Assembly: GCA_902560445.1 (NCBI GenBank)
Contig: CACELO010000010.1
Coordinates: 1-34,490, forward strand
Direction of reading: 5' to 3'
Origin: an uncultured Candidatus Poseidoniales archaeon
GTDB taxonomy: Archaea > Thermoplasmatota > Poseidoniia > Poseidoniales > Thalassarchaeaceae
DNA: 34,490 bases
This document shows, piece by piece, positions 23,896 to 32,415 of this stretch (positions within the stretch are counted from its first letter, which is position 1; the number at the start of each line of letters is the position of its first letter). The position numbers were made by a program, and so were the translations under genes. The notes under the pieces were generated by a model that saw only the letters and a list, made by a program, of their open reading frames with translations, did not search any database and was not told the DNA's origin.

Positions 23896-24785
23896 AATTC
23901 TATACCGTATAATTTGCTTGGCCATTCTGAATGAATTTTAAAGAGCAAATTTTCAACATCATTTGGATTGCTCTCAGCTAGGAGAGCAGAACATAATTCG
24001 TCTGTTCTTTTGGGGATTGTTTTGGGTCCAAGAACAGCACCGGGTCGCCGAGAATCGTCTAGGAAATCGGTTTCCATGCCCCATGATGCAGAGGCATTTG
24101 CATAAGTCGACACTAATCCCTCCACACTTCCTCGACCAACGCTAACAGTGCAGGCTAGACCATAGGTGAAATCGGAAGAGACATTTGGAGGAGCATAATG
24201 CCTGATGGTCTGGGAAAGAGGCAAGCCTGCCTGAACTGCCATTTGAGAAATTTCAGAGTAGGTTTGTGAGCCAGCATCCTCTACGTGTAGTTGAATGGGT
24301 ACTTTCGAAATTGCGGCTTCAGCCATAATTTGTGATAGATTTTCATTTGCTTTCGTCCATGTTTCCTCGCTAACCTCGTAATGAGGTCTTCCGACTTCGC
24401 CTAAGCAGTGTGCCTTTCCTTGCTCTATTAACTCTAGAGCGAGGTCCACCGATTCAAGATGTAATTCACTAGCCTGGTCTATTCCCAACTCAGATATTTG
24501 GCGTTCCCAAGCAACTGGGTGAGGGCCGATTACAACTCCGACAGTGATTGCAAATTTTTCTCTAACCTCATCTGCCATCGAAATAGTTTCAGAATATGCT
24601 CGACGATAGCCTTCTTTGTCTAGTGGTAAAGACCCACTAAATCCCGGTTTGTGAACTAACATGATTCCTGTTCCACCGACCCGAACAAATTCTTCGATTG
24701 CTGAAAGATATCGGTTCGAGCGATCTAGATGGATATGTTGGTCGACGACAGGGCCTACCCAGTGCCCGTCGACGATGGAACTCAT
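23892..24785 (-). CDS. TatD-related metal-dependent hydrolase (archaeal COG1831-like)
   Basis: 297 aa from the ATG at 24785, which forms an ATGA overlap with the stop of the TBP-like gene and is therefore preferred to an upstream ATG at 24821. It is an amidohydrolase-type barrel. VDQHIHLDRS carries the H-x-H metal pair; CLGEVGRPHYEV supplies the Glu; LHVEDAG and RHYAPP supply later His residues; and METDFLDDSRRP supplies the final Asp. Bacterial TatD proteins are 3'-5' nucleases, but the archaeal branch is uncharacterised, so nuclease or other hydrolase activity is open. It is the last gene of a three-gene operon. Confidence 0.85.
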   Translation of the reverse strand: MSSIVDGHWVGPVVDQHIHLDRSNRYLSAIEEFVRVGGTGIMLVHKPGFSGSLPLDKEGYRRAYSETISMADEVREKFAITVGVVIGPHPVAWERQISELGIDQASELHLESVDLALELIEQGKAHCLGEVGRPHYEVSEETWTKANENLSQIMAEAAISKVPIQLHVEDAGSQTYSEISQMAVQAGLPLSQTIRHYAPPNVSSDFTYGLACTVSVGRGSVEGLVSTYANASASWGMETDFLDDSRRPGAVLGPKTIPKRTDELCSALLAESNPNDVENLLFKIHSEWPSKLYGIEF

Positions 24786-25312
24786 GCCAGTGCGCCTTCC
24801 TCGTCTAACTGAGCTGCCCAATGGCGAACTGCCATCTCGGCGACTCGTTTGGAGGATTGCCCGATTACAACTCCGTGGCCATTATTGAATACCAGAAGAT
24901 TGCAGTTGTGTCTATTTGCATCTATACGAATGCAACCGACTCGCTGATCCTTTTCCACATCTGCAAATCGGGCCGCTGCCAAGTCTAGCAGAACAGCTCT
25001 ACCGAATGAGAAACTAACCAGCATATCTCCTACCTCTGAGTGCAATCCTTCTTCTGACATTCCGAGGCTTAGTAGGAGTTCTTGCATGACCAAACGAGCA
25101 ACTTCTAATCTAGCAATTCCATGAACTAAAACACTACCAGATTCTTCGACAACGAAGGTTGCCCTAGGTTCCTTGTGACTAATCACAACCCACGGTCCAG
25201 ACTTGATTCCCTTAGCAAGTCTAACTGCGTCATCATGGCTGATGGGGTTACCCGGGATGAAGCGGAATGTTTGAGTCTCAACATTGACTCTAATCCTACC
25301 ATCTTCGTCCAA
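24782..25312 (-). CDS. TBP-like protein (divergent TATA-binding-protein fold)
   Basis: 176 aa, close to archaeal TBP (about 180). Two pseudo-repeats are visible. Repeat 1 covers residues about 8-85 with KSGPWVVISHKEPRATFVV, then ESGSVLVHGIARLEVARLVM, matching TBP's PGLVYRLKEPKTAALIFSSGKVV-TGAKS pattern. Repeat 2 covers about 95-170 with CNLLVFNNGHGVVIGQSSKRVAEMAV. The paired Phe residues that TBP inserts into the DNA minor groove are not clearly kept. It may thus bind DNA differently, or serve as a specialised initiation factor. It starts two bases after the stop of the 276-aa gene and is overlapped by the TatD-like gene. Confidence 0.65.
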   Translation of the reverse strand: MDEDGRIRVNVETQTFRFIPGNPISHDDAVRLAKGIKSGPWVVISHKEPRATFVVEESGSVLVHGIARLEVARLVMQELLLSLGMSEEGLHSEVGDMLVSFSFGRAVLLDLAAARFADVEKDQRVGCIRIDANRHNCNLLVFNNGHGVVIGQSSKRVAEMAVRHWAAQLDEEGALA

Positions 25313-25314
25313 AA

Positions 25315-26145
25315 TTAGACCTCCTGATTTTGCATCGGTTGTATGGTTTCGGAATCCGGACAGACATCGAAGGCCCTCAATAGTGAGGGCAGCCGTGGTT
25401 GATGGACTGGAATCATCAGAGATGGTCCTGTTGTGTTCGAGTCATCAACTCTACCCTCTCTAAGGTCTGCAAGAGCGCCTCTAATTCTAGAGACAATTCG
25501 AGATGACCGTTCAGAGATTAATTCAGCAGTAAGGCCTTTGTTTTCCTCTTGCCACCATGTTGCGCTGGAGGCAGCGGCTGCTCCTAATTCAGTATCTACT
25601 CCCTTTGCAGCCTCAACACGACTTGCGTTTGAGCTTCGTAATTTTTTCCAGCGCCTGCCAATTGTAATACTAGAAATTAGAGAGGAAATAGATACCTGAT
25701 TATCGGCGGCACGAGTCATCCAATCTACCCACTCCTCATCTTCCATAGAAGGTTCCAATGCGTATACTGGTAAACCTCCACGAGCATTATTTGCGTGATG
25801 TAGTAACCTCATAGGTTCAGGATCAGGGATTGTTGGGCCATCAACTTCGTAGATTGTCAAGTCATCCAATAGACGGCCAAGAACTGTGCCAGAAGCCATA
25901 GCTGCAGCCACATGTACTCCTGGGCTTTCATGGTCTTCCTTTTCCTCTTGCGGCCACCCTCTGATTTCATCCTCAGAGGCCAATAGAGCAATTCCGTCAA
26001 AATTTTCCCTAGTTCGGAGCATAGATGGCATACGTACACAGGGTAGATGAGGCCAGAGCAGAACTCTACCACCATGCGGGTCATCGAAAATCACCGGTTC
26101 CCAAGCCAACTTAGCTGCGCTCATAGTATCCCGAATCGTCTGCAT
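25315..26145 (-). CDS. Uncharacterised 276-aa protein, first gene of the TBP-like operon
   Basis: No confident family. The N-terminal half has beta strands (PVIFDDPHGGRVLLWP, NFDGIALLASEDE). The middle contains MRLLHHANNARGGLPVYALEP and a Trp/Asp patch (EEWVDWMTRAAD). The C-terminal half is helical with ERSSRIVSRIRGALADL and LMIPVHQPRLPSLLRAF. The order of 'clearing of a predicted partner residue, ER-x-x-x-I helix, then a strand with His' faintly resembles TraB/PrgY-type proteins, which is a guess. No membrane segment is seen. It is separated from the TBP-like gene by two bases, so the two are probably made together. Confidence 0.7.
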   Translation of the reverse strand: MQTIRDTMSAAKLAWEPVIFDDPHGGRVLLWPHLPCVRMPSMLRTRENFDGIALLASEDEIRGWPQEEKEDHESPGVHVAAAMASGTVLGRLLDDLTIYEVDGPTIPDPEPMRLLHHANNARGGLPVYALEPSMEDEEWVDWMTRAADNQVSISSLISSITIGRRWKKLRSSNASRVEAAKGVDTELGAAAASSATWWQEENKGLTAELISERSSRIVSRIRGALADLREGRVDDSNTTGPSLMIPVHQPRLPSLLRAFDVCPDSETIQPMQNQEV

Positions 26146-26217
26146 GGCTTGACTTGAACGGTCAAATAACTGCTTTCAGAGGCCATCCGATGGTGGTTGG
26201 ATTGAAGGAGGGTGAGT

Positions 26218-26688
26218 GTGCGGCCGTATCTGAGAGAGATGGCTGAACCGCGCTCCTCCGAACCCGTTGTGCTACTGAATGAGGTGTTTCCAGGAGATAC
26301 AAATGCCCTAGATACGCTATTTGGAGGTCGCTTGATGTCAATTATGGATACGGCCGCTGGAATGGCGGCTAGTCAATTCGCCCACAATGAATTTGTGACC
26401 GTCTCGGTTGATGCATTGAAATTCAAACGACCAGCTTACCAAGGCGATGTAATTCGAACAATAGCACGGGTTGTCTGGACCAGTCGAAGGACTGTTGGAG
26501 TATTGGTGAGGTCATGTAGAATGACGCGTTCAAATTGGGATCCTGAGGAGATTTGTTCTGGATTCTTTTTCATGGTTGCAATCGATGACTCAATGCGACC
26601 AGTGGAAGTTCCTCAATTCACTAAGACCAGCGACGAAGAGAAAGAACTCTGGGCTCAAGCACAGCGAGCAAGAGATGCTATGCGCTGA
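26218..26688 (+). CDS. Acyl-CoA thioesterase (hot-dog fold, YciA/BACH-like)
   Basis: 156 aa from the GTG at 26218. GGAGG at 26207-26211 gives six-base spacing to that codon but none to the GTG at 26212; an ATG at 26239 is a further option. VFPGDTNALDTLFGGRLMSIMDTAAGMAA is the family's substrate-entry region with the catalytic Asn/Asp. VTVSVDALKFKRPAYQGDVI is the long central strand pair. It hydrolyses acyl-CoA esters, possibly clearing CoA esters made by pathways such as the mutase at 3072; that link is an inference. It ends two bases from the convergent DUF4870-like gene. Confidence 0.92.
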   Translation: MRPYLREMAEPRSSEPVVLLNEVFPGDTNALDTLFGGRLMSIMDTAAGMAASQFAHNEFVTVSVDALKFKRPAYQGDVIRTIARVVWTSRRTVGVLVRSCRMTRSNWDPEEICSGFFFMVAIDDSMRPVEVPQFTKTSDEEKELWAQAQRARDAMR

Positions 26689-26690
26689 AC

Positions 26691-27080
26691 TTACGGATTA
26701 ACAAAATTGATTGTGAAGGGATAATTATACTTCTGCCCTACCTTTAGTGCATTATTTGCATTAACTGACCAAACGAGATACATTATCCAATGAACGAGTG
26801 CAGTAATGAATCCAAGACAAACGAGCATTAGTGCAGTATGTATAATAAGACCTAATGAAAATGTGATTGAGGCATTAAGAGATTGGGTTAAATGATGTTT
26901 CAAGATAGTATCTTCACTATTATTTGTAGAATACAATATCAGGGGTACAACCCAACAGAAATAAGGGAAAATAAGATTTAACAATGAACCACAGAGATGG
27001 GAAGCGCTTGCGTTCCCTATATCTCGATTAGAGTTAGTTCCTTGATTCAGGATAACTACTTGTGGTGGTTGTTCTTCCAT
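26691..27080 (-). CDS. DUF4870-like small membrane protein
   Basis: 129 aa. The polar N-terminus leads to HLCGSLLNLIFPYFCWVVPLILY, then KHHLTQSLNASITFSL, then a long hydrophobic stretch (about 75-105) and the ending KVGQKYNYPFTINFV. A first span ending at PL, a charged loop with H-x-x-x-SLN, two more spans and a closing YPF-x-I-x-F are all features of DUF4870. Its function is unknown. It diverges from the SelB-like gene, with 61 bases between the two starts. Confidence 0.8.
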   Translation of the reverse strand: MEEQPPQVVILNQGTNSNRDIGNASASHLCGSLLNLIFPYFCWVVPLILYSTNNSEDTILKHHLTQSLNASITFSLGLIIHTALMLVCLGFITALVHWIMYLVWSVNANNALKVGQKYNYPFTINFVNP

Positions 27081-27141
27081 GATTATCCATACATTGTGTC
27101 TAATATGAACTCATTGCCAACCATTTCTACCCGTCGAATTG

Positions 27142-28161
27142 ATGACTATAATCCCGCCCGCGCAATCCATGCCGGTGCTGAATGTCGCCTTTGTCGGCAA
27201 TGAAGAACTTGCTAGAACATTAGCGAAGTCTAACGATGTTCGAGATATTGAATCATATGTTTACAAAGAACAGCGAGATGGGGAAACCTGCGTTCTGTCT
27301 TTGCTTCGCCCACTGAGGCATCCAGAGAGACTTAGGCCTCTTCTCTCTGTTCTCAATGTTGCCGAGGTCGGTATTGTCGAAATCACAAATGTCGATGCGG
27401 CACTGGGGGAAATTTTGGTATCTTTTGGCGCTGCAGGAATAGAAAGAGGAATTGCAATCATCAACCCTGCCGAGGGTCAATGGATAGATTCAGAGCAAGT
27501 CAATATGATTCTCTCACAGGCTGGTCTCAAGACATGGAAGATGTATGAATCAGTTCCTGATTCACATGATTTGAGAGAGGAATTGTATCAACACATGGAT
27601 ATGGTAAGTTCGAAAAATATCTCTAAGAATATGGTACTGCCTATTGATCAACATTTCAATGTCAAGGGTGTTGGCTTAGTCGCAATTGGTTATGTTCAAT
27701 CAGGTATTGTAAACAAGCATGACGAGGTACTAATTTTGCCAGCAAAAGAAACTGGTGTCGTTAGATCTCTACAAGTAATGGATGACGATGTTGATTCTGC
27801 TATTGCAGGTGATCGTGTCGGAGTCGCATTGAGGAACTTAAGAGAGGAAGCATTACACCGAGGATGCATGATTATTCATCCTGAATCACAGGCGCTTTTT
27901 CGCCATGATTCTTCAAAGATAAAAATCAAAACTGCGCCATTCCAAAAGAGGAAATTAGCAAATGAAGATGTAATCCATGCAGCAGTTGATTTACAATTTG
28001 TCGTTGGTAGAATAAAGCGGATCGACGGTGACTTAATTTCTGTCGAATGGGAGAATCCGCTTTGGATTAGAGCCGAAGGCTCTCCCGAGATATTGATTAC
28101 ACAACTCGACGCTATGCCGATGAGAATTATCGGGAGTGTGGAAACTATTGAACAAGCCTAA
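27142..28161 (+). CDS. EF-1A/SelB-like translation-factor homolog with a degenerate G domain
   Basis: 339 aa from the ATG at 27142; the ATG at 27169 (MPVLNVAFVG) also fits. Residues about 10-155 have the outline of a G domain but no P-loop GxxxxGK(S/T), no DxxG and no NKxD; FVGNEELARTLAKS is all that remains of the first. Residues about 170-250 match EF-Tu domain 2 (VKGVGLVAIGYVQSGIVNKHDEVLILP, then IAGDRVGVALRN), and the rest fits a divergent domain 3. It cannot bind GTP in the normal way, so a regulatory or tRNA/ribosome-binding role is more likely than a normal elongation cycle. Some archaea carry such SelB-like paralogs. Confidence 0.8.
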   Translation: MTIIPPAQSMPVLNVAFVGNEELARTLAKSNDVRDIESYVYKEQRDGETCVLSLLRPLRHPERLRPLLSVLNVAEVGIVEITNVDAALGEILVSFGAAGIERGIAIINPAEGQWIDSEQVNMILSQAGLKTWKMYESVPDSHDLREELYQHMDMVSSKNISKNMVLPIDQHFNVKGVGLVAIGYVQSGIVNKHDEVLILPAKETGVVRSLQVMDDDVDSAIAGDRVGVALRNLREEALHRGCMIIHPESQALFRHDSSKIKIKTAPFQKRKLANEDVIHAAVDLQFVVGRIKRIDGDLISVEWENPLWIRAEGSPEILITQLDAMPMRIIGSVETIEQA

Positions 28162-28286
28162 TTTCATTTATTCTAAGATTTAGCAACGGAGCTTTCGGCA
28201 TTCTCCTCACGCGCGCGCAAGTTGCTCCTGACACTGCTCTACTTCCCGAGCAGTTATAGCCTCAACGAGTCGCTCGGACAAGCGGG
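28162..28286 (+). other. Intergenic leader with hairpins, 125 bases
   Basis: This gap contains an alternating CGCGCGCG run at 28209-28218, a perfect 7-bp hairpin (ACTGCTC at 28233-28239, GAGCAGT at 28248-28254), and a small CGAG-TCG-CTCG hairpin after it. A further CGGGC-GTAAT-GCCCG hairpin sits inside the first codons of the next gene. No tRNA features are seen: no TTCRA loop and no acceptor stem. It could be a structured leader of the following gene. Confidence 0.35.
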
Positions 28287-30020
28287 ATGTACTCAGCCGG
28301 GCGTAATGCCCGACTGGATGAAGGAGAATCGGAACTATTCGACAACCTCAATCTAGTCGGCATAAGTGGAAGATTTTGCGGGATTCTCACAGAGCGACAG
28401 ATGACCTTCGAGGACTACTCTGGATATGGTATCAGAATCAATCTCTCCAATATCTCAACTCTAAGAAATATCAATCTAGCAAAATTACCGAATAGTTTCC
28501 TAACTATCGGAGCTGTTGGAGTTTGGGTAGGCGCTACTGTAATCACTCCTCCAATTGGATGGGCAGTAGCCGCAACAGGTGTCCTTTCGGTTTTTAGCTA
28601 CCTTAGATTGAAGAATCCAGTATTATCGATTGAGACTAATGCTGGAGACAAATATCTAGTTTCGGGGACTCAGTCGGAATTACTTCGATTGTGTATGATG
28701 TTAGACCGTGTTATGCACGGATTTACAATCGAAGAGGCAAAAGCGGGTCTACAAGAACTTGAAGAAGAGAGAGAAAGATTGCTTGCTCAAAACCAGCCAA
28801 AGGCACTTCTCAATGCACCTGACACCATAGAAAATTCAGATGCTACAATTTTCCAAGCCGAACCAATTTCTTCGAGATATGCATCACCAGAAACAAATAC
28901 CTCAATCCCCATGACTTCTGTAGTGACTCAAAATGAGCTTACACAACCTGTTGCACAAGAAGGTGGTATTTTTGCTTCCCTAGATGCTTTGGAACCAACT
29001 CCTTCAACAGTCTCGAATTATCCTGTTAAAACCGCAGATTCTCGCTCTGCTTATGAGAGAGCTTGGGGTCGTGAAGAATCACCTGAATGGTATCAGGAAA
29101 AGGACCCTTCGCAGGAGGATAGACTTGACGAGGCTTTCTCTGATGCTATTGATTCATTCGATATGTTTGGAGAAGGGGGGCTATTTGGAGTAGATACGCC
29201 TACAAGTAATACACACCCAACAAATTATGTTGAGCCTGAACCTAGTATGGACTTCTCATTATTCGACGATACACCTACAACTCCTCAACCCACAACATCT
29301 GGTATCATCACACCGAGCTCATATTCTCCACCAGCGACGACGAATTCTGATAGGCCACTGTCAAGTTCACAGATGATTCGCTCAGCACGATCTCATCACG
29401 GGCAACTACAAACAAATTATTCTCCAACATCGGGTCTCCCAAGCCCGACAGAAAATGCTGTTCGTGAAGAATGTAAGCCGGGATTAGTAAAGACCGCAAA
29501 GGCACGTTCCGCTTGGCAAACTGAGAACCGGAGTAGAGGATTATCCGCTCCGGTTACCGATCCAGAAAACTTCGAAGATGAATTTCCCGCAGTATCGAAG
29601 CTCGCTAATAGTATGACAAGTGGTCGGGTTCGCAGCTCAGCTGGTAAACCAATAAAACAAAATTGGCTTACTTCATTAATTTCTCCGGCTCAGCCTAGGA
29701 GACAGTATGCCGATGTTTATGGCGATGAAGACGGTGATACTCATAGTGGAGATGCGAGATTTAGGTCTAGTCAACTTCTCAGGTTACGCTCTGATCAAGA
29801 CCACCAAGCTGATGTAGCCTCAAGGGCTAGAGAAATTACCTCAACAAACAGTCCCTCGTCAGCCAGAGACGCACTAGACGAGGTGGTGGCTCGAGTAGCA
29901 TCTGGAGAAGAGAAAGAAACGACCAGTCAATCAGCGAGTGAACAATTACGATTTTCTCAACTTCGTCCAACCACACAGAAAGGAGATAATCGATTACCCG
30001 GTATTCGTCAATTGAAGTGA
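28287..30020 (+). CDS. Large hypothetical protein: membrane hairpin plus long low-complexity region
   Basis: 577 aa, not recognised. Residues about 20-70 look folded (NLVGISGRFCGILTERQMTFED). Residues about 68-108 are hydrophobic, enough for one membrane hairpin (FLTIGAVGVWVGATVIT, then GWAVAATGVLSVFSYL). Residues about 110-160 form a compact PH-like strand-helix segment (NPVLSIETNAGDKYLVSGTQSELLRLCMML), with a Glu-rich helix at about 150-170. From about 175 to the end the protein is rich in Ser, Thr, Pro, Gln and Asn, without cysteine apart from C399, and looks disordered. A role as a membrane-tethered scaffold is an inference. It converges with the PfkB gene, four bases apart. Confidence 0.75.
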   Translation: MYSAGRNARLDEGESELFDNLNLVGISGRFCGILTERQMTFEDYSGYGIRINLSNISTLRNINLAKLPNSFLTIGAVGVWVGATVITPPIGWAVAATGVLSVFSYLRLKNPVLSIETNAGDKYLVSGTQSELLRLCMMLDRVMHGFTIEEAKAGLQELEEERERLLAQNQPKALLNAPDTIENSDATIFQAEPISSRYASPETNTSIPMTSVVTQNELTQPVAQEGGIFASLDALEPTPSTVSNYPVKTADSRSAYERAWGREESPEWYQEKDPSQEDRLDEAFSDAIDSFDMFGEGGLFGVDTPTSNTHPTNYVEPEPSMDFSLFDDTPTTPQPTTSGIITPSSYSPPATTNSDRPLSSSQMIRSARSHHGQLQTNYSPTSGLPSPTENAVREECKPGLVKTAKARSAWQTENRSRGLSAPVTDPENFEDEFPAVSKLANSMTSGRVRSSAGKPIKQNWLTSLISPAQPRRQYADVYGDEDGDTHSGDARFRSSQLLRLRSDQDHQADVASRAREITSTNSPSSARDALDEVVARVASGEEKETTSQSASEQLRFSQLRPTTQKGDNRLPGIRQLK

Positions 30021-30024
30021 AGTC

Positions 30025-30990
30025 TCACTTTATTCCAGTAATTCTTCGATATCTGTCTACACGTGCGTGGTATACGCCACGGTCAATTGAGGTAATACCA
30101 GAAGTACCTAATCCACCCAAAGTGAATGAAGAGGTTACGGTAGCATGAACCAGTGCATTTCTAATCGCTTCAATATCACTCAATACACCCTTTCTACCCA
30201 CAAGGTATGCAATTAATGAGCCGGCGAATGAATCACCACAACCTGTGGGGTCAACAATTTCATCGGTTGGATATGCAGGTAGTGACAGTGTGCCGGCTGG
30301 AAGCATTGCAATGACTCCACCACTTCCTCGCTTTGCGATTAAACAACGAGGACCAGGGCCAGCCGCTGAACCACCATACAGAGCCTCACCAGAGATTATT
30401 GATTTCATAGCGCGTGTTAGAATCTCATCCTCGGCAATAGCGCAGACTTCCTGTTCATTGATTACCACTACGTCGACCTTGCGCATGGCTTCACTTAATA
30501 TCTGAAACTCAGTCTCTATCCACAACATGAAGGTGTCTAATACGGTCAATTGCGCGCCAGGACACTGGTCCAAAACTGCAACTTGAGTAGCGGGGTGGGT
30601 ACTAGCACAAAAGAGAACTTCTGGGTTTTCCCAAACCTCTGGTAAATTTGGTTTGAAATCATCTAAAACATTTACTTCGGTAGCTAATGTATCCACGGAT
30701 TCCATGGCGCCTTCGTACTTACCTGACCATCGGAATGTGTCTCCCTCAGCACGTACAACTCCGGCTAAATTCAATCCGGCTTTCTCCAAAATCATTTGAT
30801 CGTAGACAGCAAAATCGTCTCCGACGACACCAACTAGACCAACCTTAGTTGGCTGTTCATCCTTGGTTCGAAGATGAAAAGAGGCTGCAAGTCCGGAATA
30901 AACTGCCGCACCTCCAAGCAGGTCGGACCCACTTTCAGCTGGTGTTTGGATGTCATCATATCCAATTGACCCGACGATTACCATGTCCAT
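30025..30990 (-). CDS. PfkB-family carbohydrate/nucleoside kinase
   Basis: 321 aa. GGAAVYSGLAASF near residue 26 is the substrate-proximal glycine motif. VINEQEV carries the conserved Asn-Glu. DPTGCGDSFAGSLIAYL has the catalytic Asp and anion hole. ATP would phosphorylate a sugar, nucleoside or sugar phosphate; the substrate pocket cannot be assigned by eye. It follows the biotin carboxylase gene by nine bases on the same strand, so the two may be co-transcribed with the CysJ-like gene upstream. Confidence 0.9.
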   Translation of the reverse strand: MDMVIVGSIGYDDIQTPAESGSDLLGGAAVYSGLAASFHLRTKDEQPTKVGLVGVVGDDFAVYDQMILEKAGLNLAGVVRAEGDTFRWSGKYEGAMESVDTLATEVNVLDDFKPNLPEVWENPEVLFCASTHPATQVAVLDQCPGAQLTVLDTFMLWIETEFQILSEAMRKVDVVVINEQEVCAIAEDEILTRAMKSIISGEALYGGSAAGPGPRCLIAKRGSGGVIAMLPAGTLSLPAYPTDEIVDPTGCGDSFAGSLIAYLVGRKGVLSDIEAIRNALVHATVTSSFTLGGLGTSGITSIDRGVYHARVDRYRRITGIK

Positions 30991-30999
30991 ATTACCATC

Positions 31000-32337
31000 T
31001 CAATTCAGTAGGTCAGGATGTTCCTCAAGATACCTGATTGTTACATCTCTATTTCGGAAGTCATCTTCTGAAAGAATTGCCCTATGTAATGGAATTAGAG
31101 TATCCACCCCCAAAATCAGGGTCTCTTCAAGAGCGGCGTCGAGTCTTCTAATCGCCTCTTGTCTATCTCTTCCCCAAACGATTAGTTTAGCGAGCAGGGA
31201 GTCGAATGATGGAGGCATATCGTATCCTGTATGAGCGTGGGTATCTACACGGACACCAGGTCCTGCAGGCCAATGGCATTCCCAAAGTCGACCGGGAGAT
31301 GGTTCCAAAGTTCTGGGATCTTCAGCATTAAGTCGTGCTTGGATTGCATGACCTGATATCTCAATATCATCCTGTGAGAGAGGTAGGCACTCTCCCGAGG
31401 CGACTCTAATTCCAAGAGAAACTAAGTCGTATCCGGTAATCATTTCCGTAACAGTGTGCTCGACCTGGACTCGAGGGTTAACTTCGAGAAAGTAGAACTC
31501 CCCATGAGAATCTCTTAGAAATTCGAAAGTTGCTAGTCCCTTGTAACCCACTGCCTTGGCACCGGCTACGACTCGTGCACCTATATCGGCTCTAACCTCG
31601 TCAGAAAGCCAAGGGCCTTCTTCCAAGATTTTTTGATGTCGGCGTTGGATTGAACAGAACCTCTCACCAAAATGGATTGCATTTTCACCATCTCCAAGAA
31701 CTTGAAATTCAACGTGTTGAGCGCCTTCGATGAATTTCTCTAAGAATACTCTGTCATCACCGAAGGCAGAAAGTGCTCGGCCTTGACATAGGTTCAGAGC
31801 CGATTCGAATTCATCAACGGAATCTACCACTTGCATACCGATTCCACCACCACCAGCGGCCGCCTTGATGATTACAGGGAAGCCAATATCATCGGCAATT
31901 GTCGCAGCTTCCTTGGGGTCAGAAACTGGCCCAGGAGATCCCTTGGCAATTGGTAAGCCCGCCTTGGACATGGTTTCTCTAGCAGTGATTTTGTCACCTA
32001 AGACTCTCAACACCTCTGGACTTGGACCGATGAATGTAATACCCTCCTCGGCTAACCTTTCAGCGAAAATTGGATTTTCTGCAAGAAACCCATATCCAGG
32101 ATGTACTGCGTCGGCTCCAACCTCTTTGGCGGCAGTTACAATTGCCTCAATGTCAAGGTAGGAAGCTAGAGGGTCATCTCTGGCAATTTGAATCGCCTCA
32201 TCAGCGAGGCGAACGGGTGTTGTCAGCCGATCTTCGCGACCGTGAATGATTACCGCCTCGATTCCTAGAGTCCTCAAAGAACGCAAAATTCGCAAGGCTA
32301 TCTCGCCTCGATTCGCAATCAGCACCCTGCGGAACAT
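31000..32337 (-). CDS. accC: Biotin carboxylase subunit of an acyl-CoA carboxylase
   Basis: 445 aa from the ATG at 32337 (MFRRVLIANRGEIALRILR); a longer frame back to 32415 would run through an inverted repeat and is rejected. The order is biotin-carboxylase N domain (HPGYGFLAENP), ATP-grasp domain with KAAAGGGGIGMQVV, EKFIEGAQHVEFQVLGD, RRHQKILEE and EVNPRVQVEHTVTE, then the C-terminal domain (IQARLNAEDP, DSLLAKLIVWG). It carboxylates biotin with bicarbonate and ATP. No biotin-carrier or carboxyltransferase gene lies in the window, so acetyl-CoA versus propionyl-CoA carboxylase (or pyruvate carboxylase subunit A) is undecided. Confidence 0.95.
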   Translation of the reverse strand: MFRRVLIANRGEIALRILRSLRTLGIEAVIIHGREDRLTTPVRLADEAIQIARDDPLASYLDIEAIVTAAKEVGADAVHPGYGFLAENPIFAERLAEEGITFIGPSPEVLRVLGDKITARETMSKAGLPIAKGSPGPVSDPKEAATIADDIGFPVIIKAAAGGGGIGMQVVDSVDEFESALNLCQGRALSAFGDDRVFLEKFIEGAQHVEFQVLGDGENAIHFGERFCSIQRRHQKILEEGPWLSDEVRADIGARVVAGAKAVGYKGLATFEFLRDSHGEFYFLEVNPRVQVEHTVTEMITGYDLVSLGIRVASGECLPLSQDDIEISGHAIQARLNAEDPRTLEPSPGRLWECHWPAGPGVRVDTHAHTGYDMPPSFDSLLAKLIVWGRDRQEAIRRLDAALEETLILGVDTLIPLHRAILSEDDFRNRDVTIRYLEEHPDLLN

Positions 32338-32375
32338 CAAACCTCGCTGGAGGTTGAATACTATGTAGAGTTCGG

Positions 32376-32394
32376 CGACCGCCATAGGCGGTCG
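32376..32394. repeat. Perfect inverted repeat with ATA loop upstream of accC
   Basis: CGACCGCC (32376-32383), ATA, GGCGGTCG (32387-32394). It lies in the 78-base gap between the end of the CysJ-like gene at 32416 and the biotin carboxylase start at 32337, both minus strand. It supports the shorter accC start. It may separate or regulate the two genes. Confidence 0.55.
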
Positions 32395-32415
32395 GGAGGA
32401 GAAGGATTCTCTCAA

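Noticed and set aside
28200-28290. Possible tRNA in the gap before the low-complexity protein
   Set aside because: No T-loop TTCRA, no 7-bp acceptor stem and no anticodon arm could be placed.
32338-32415. Extended biotin carboxylase N-terminus
   Set aside because: The family begins at MFRRVLIANRGEIA; the extension runs through a perfect inverted repeat and has no family similarity.
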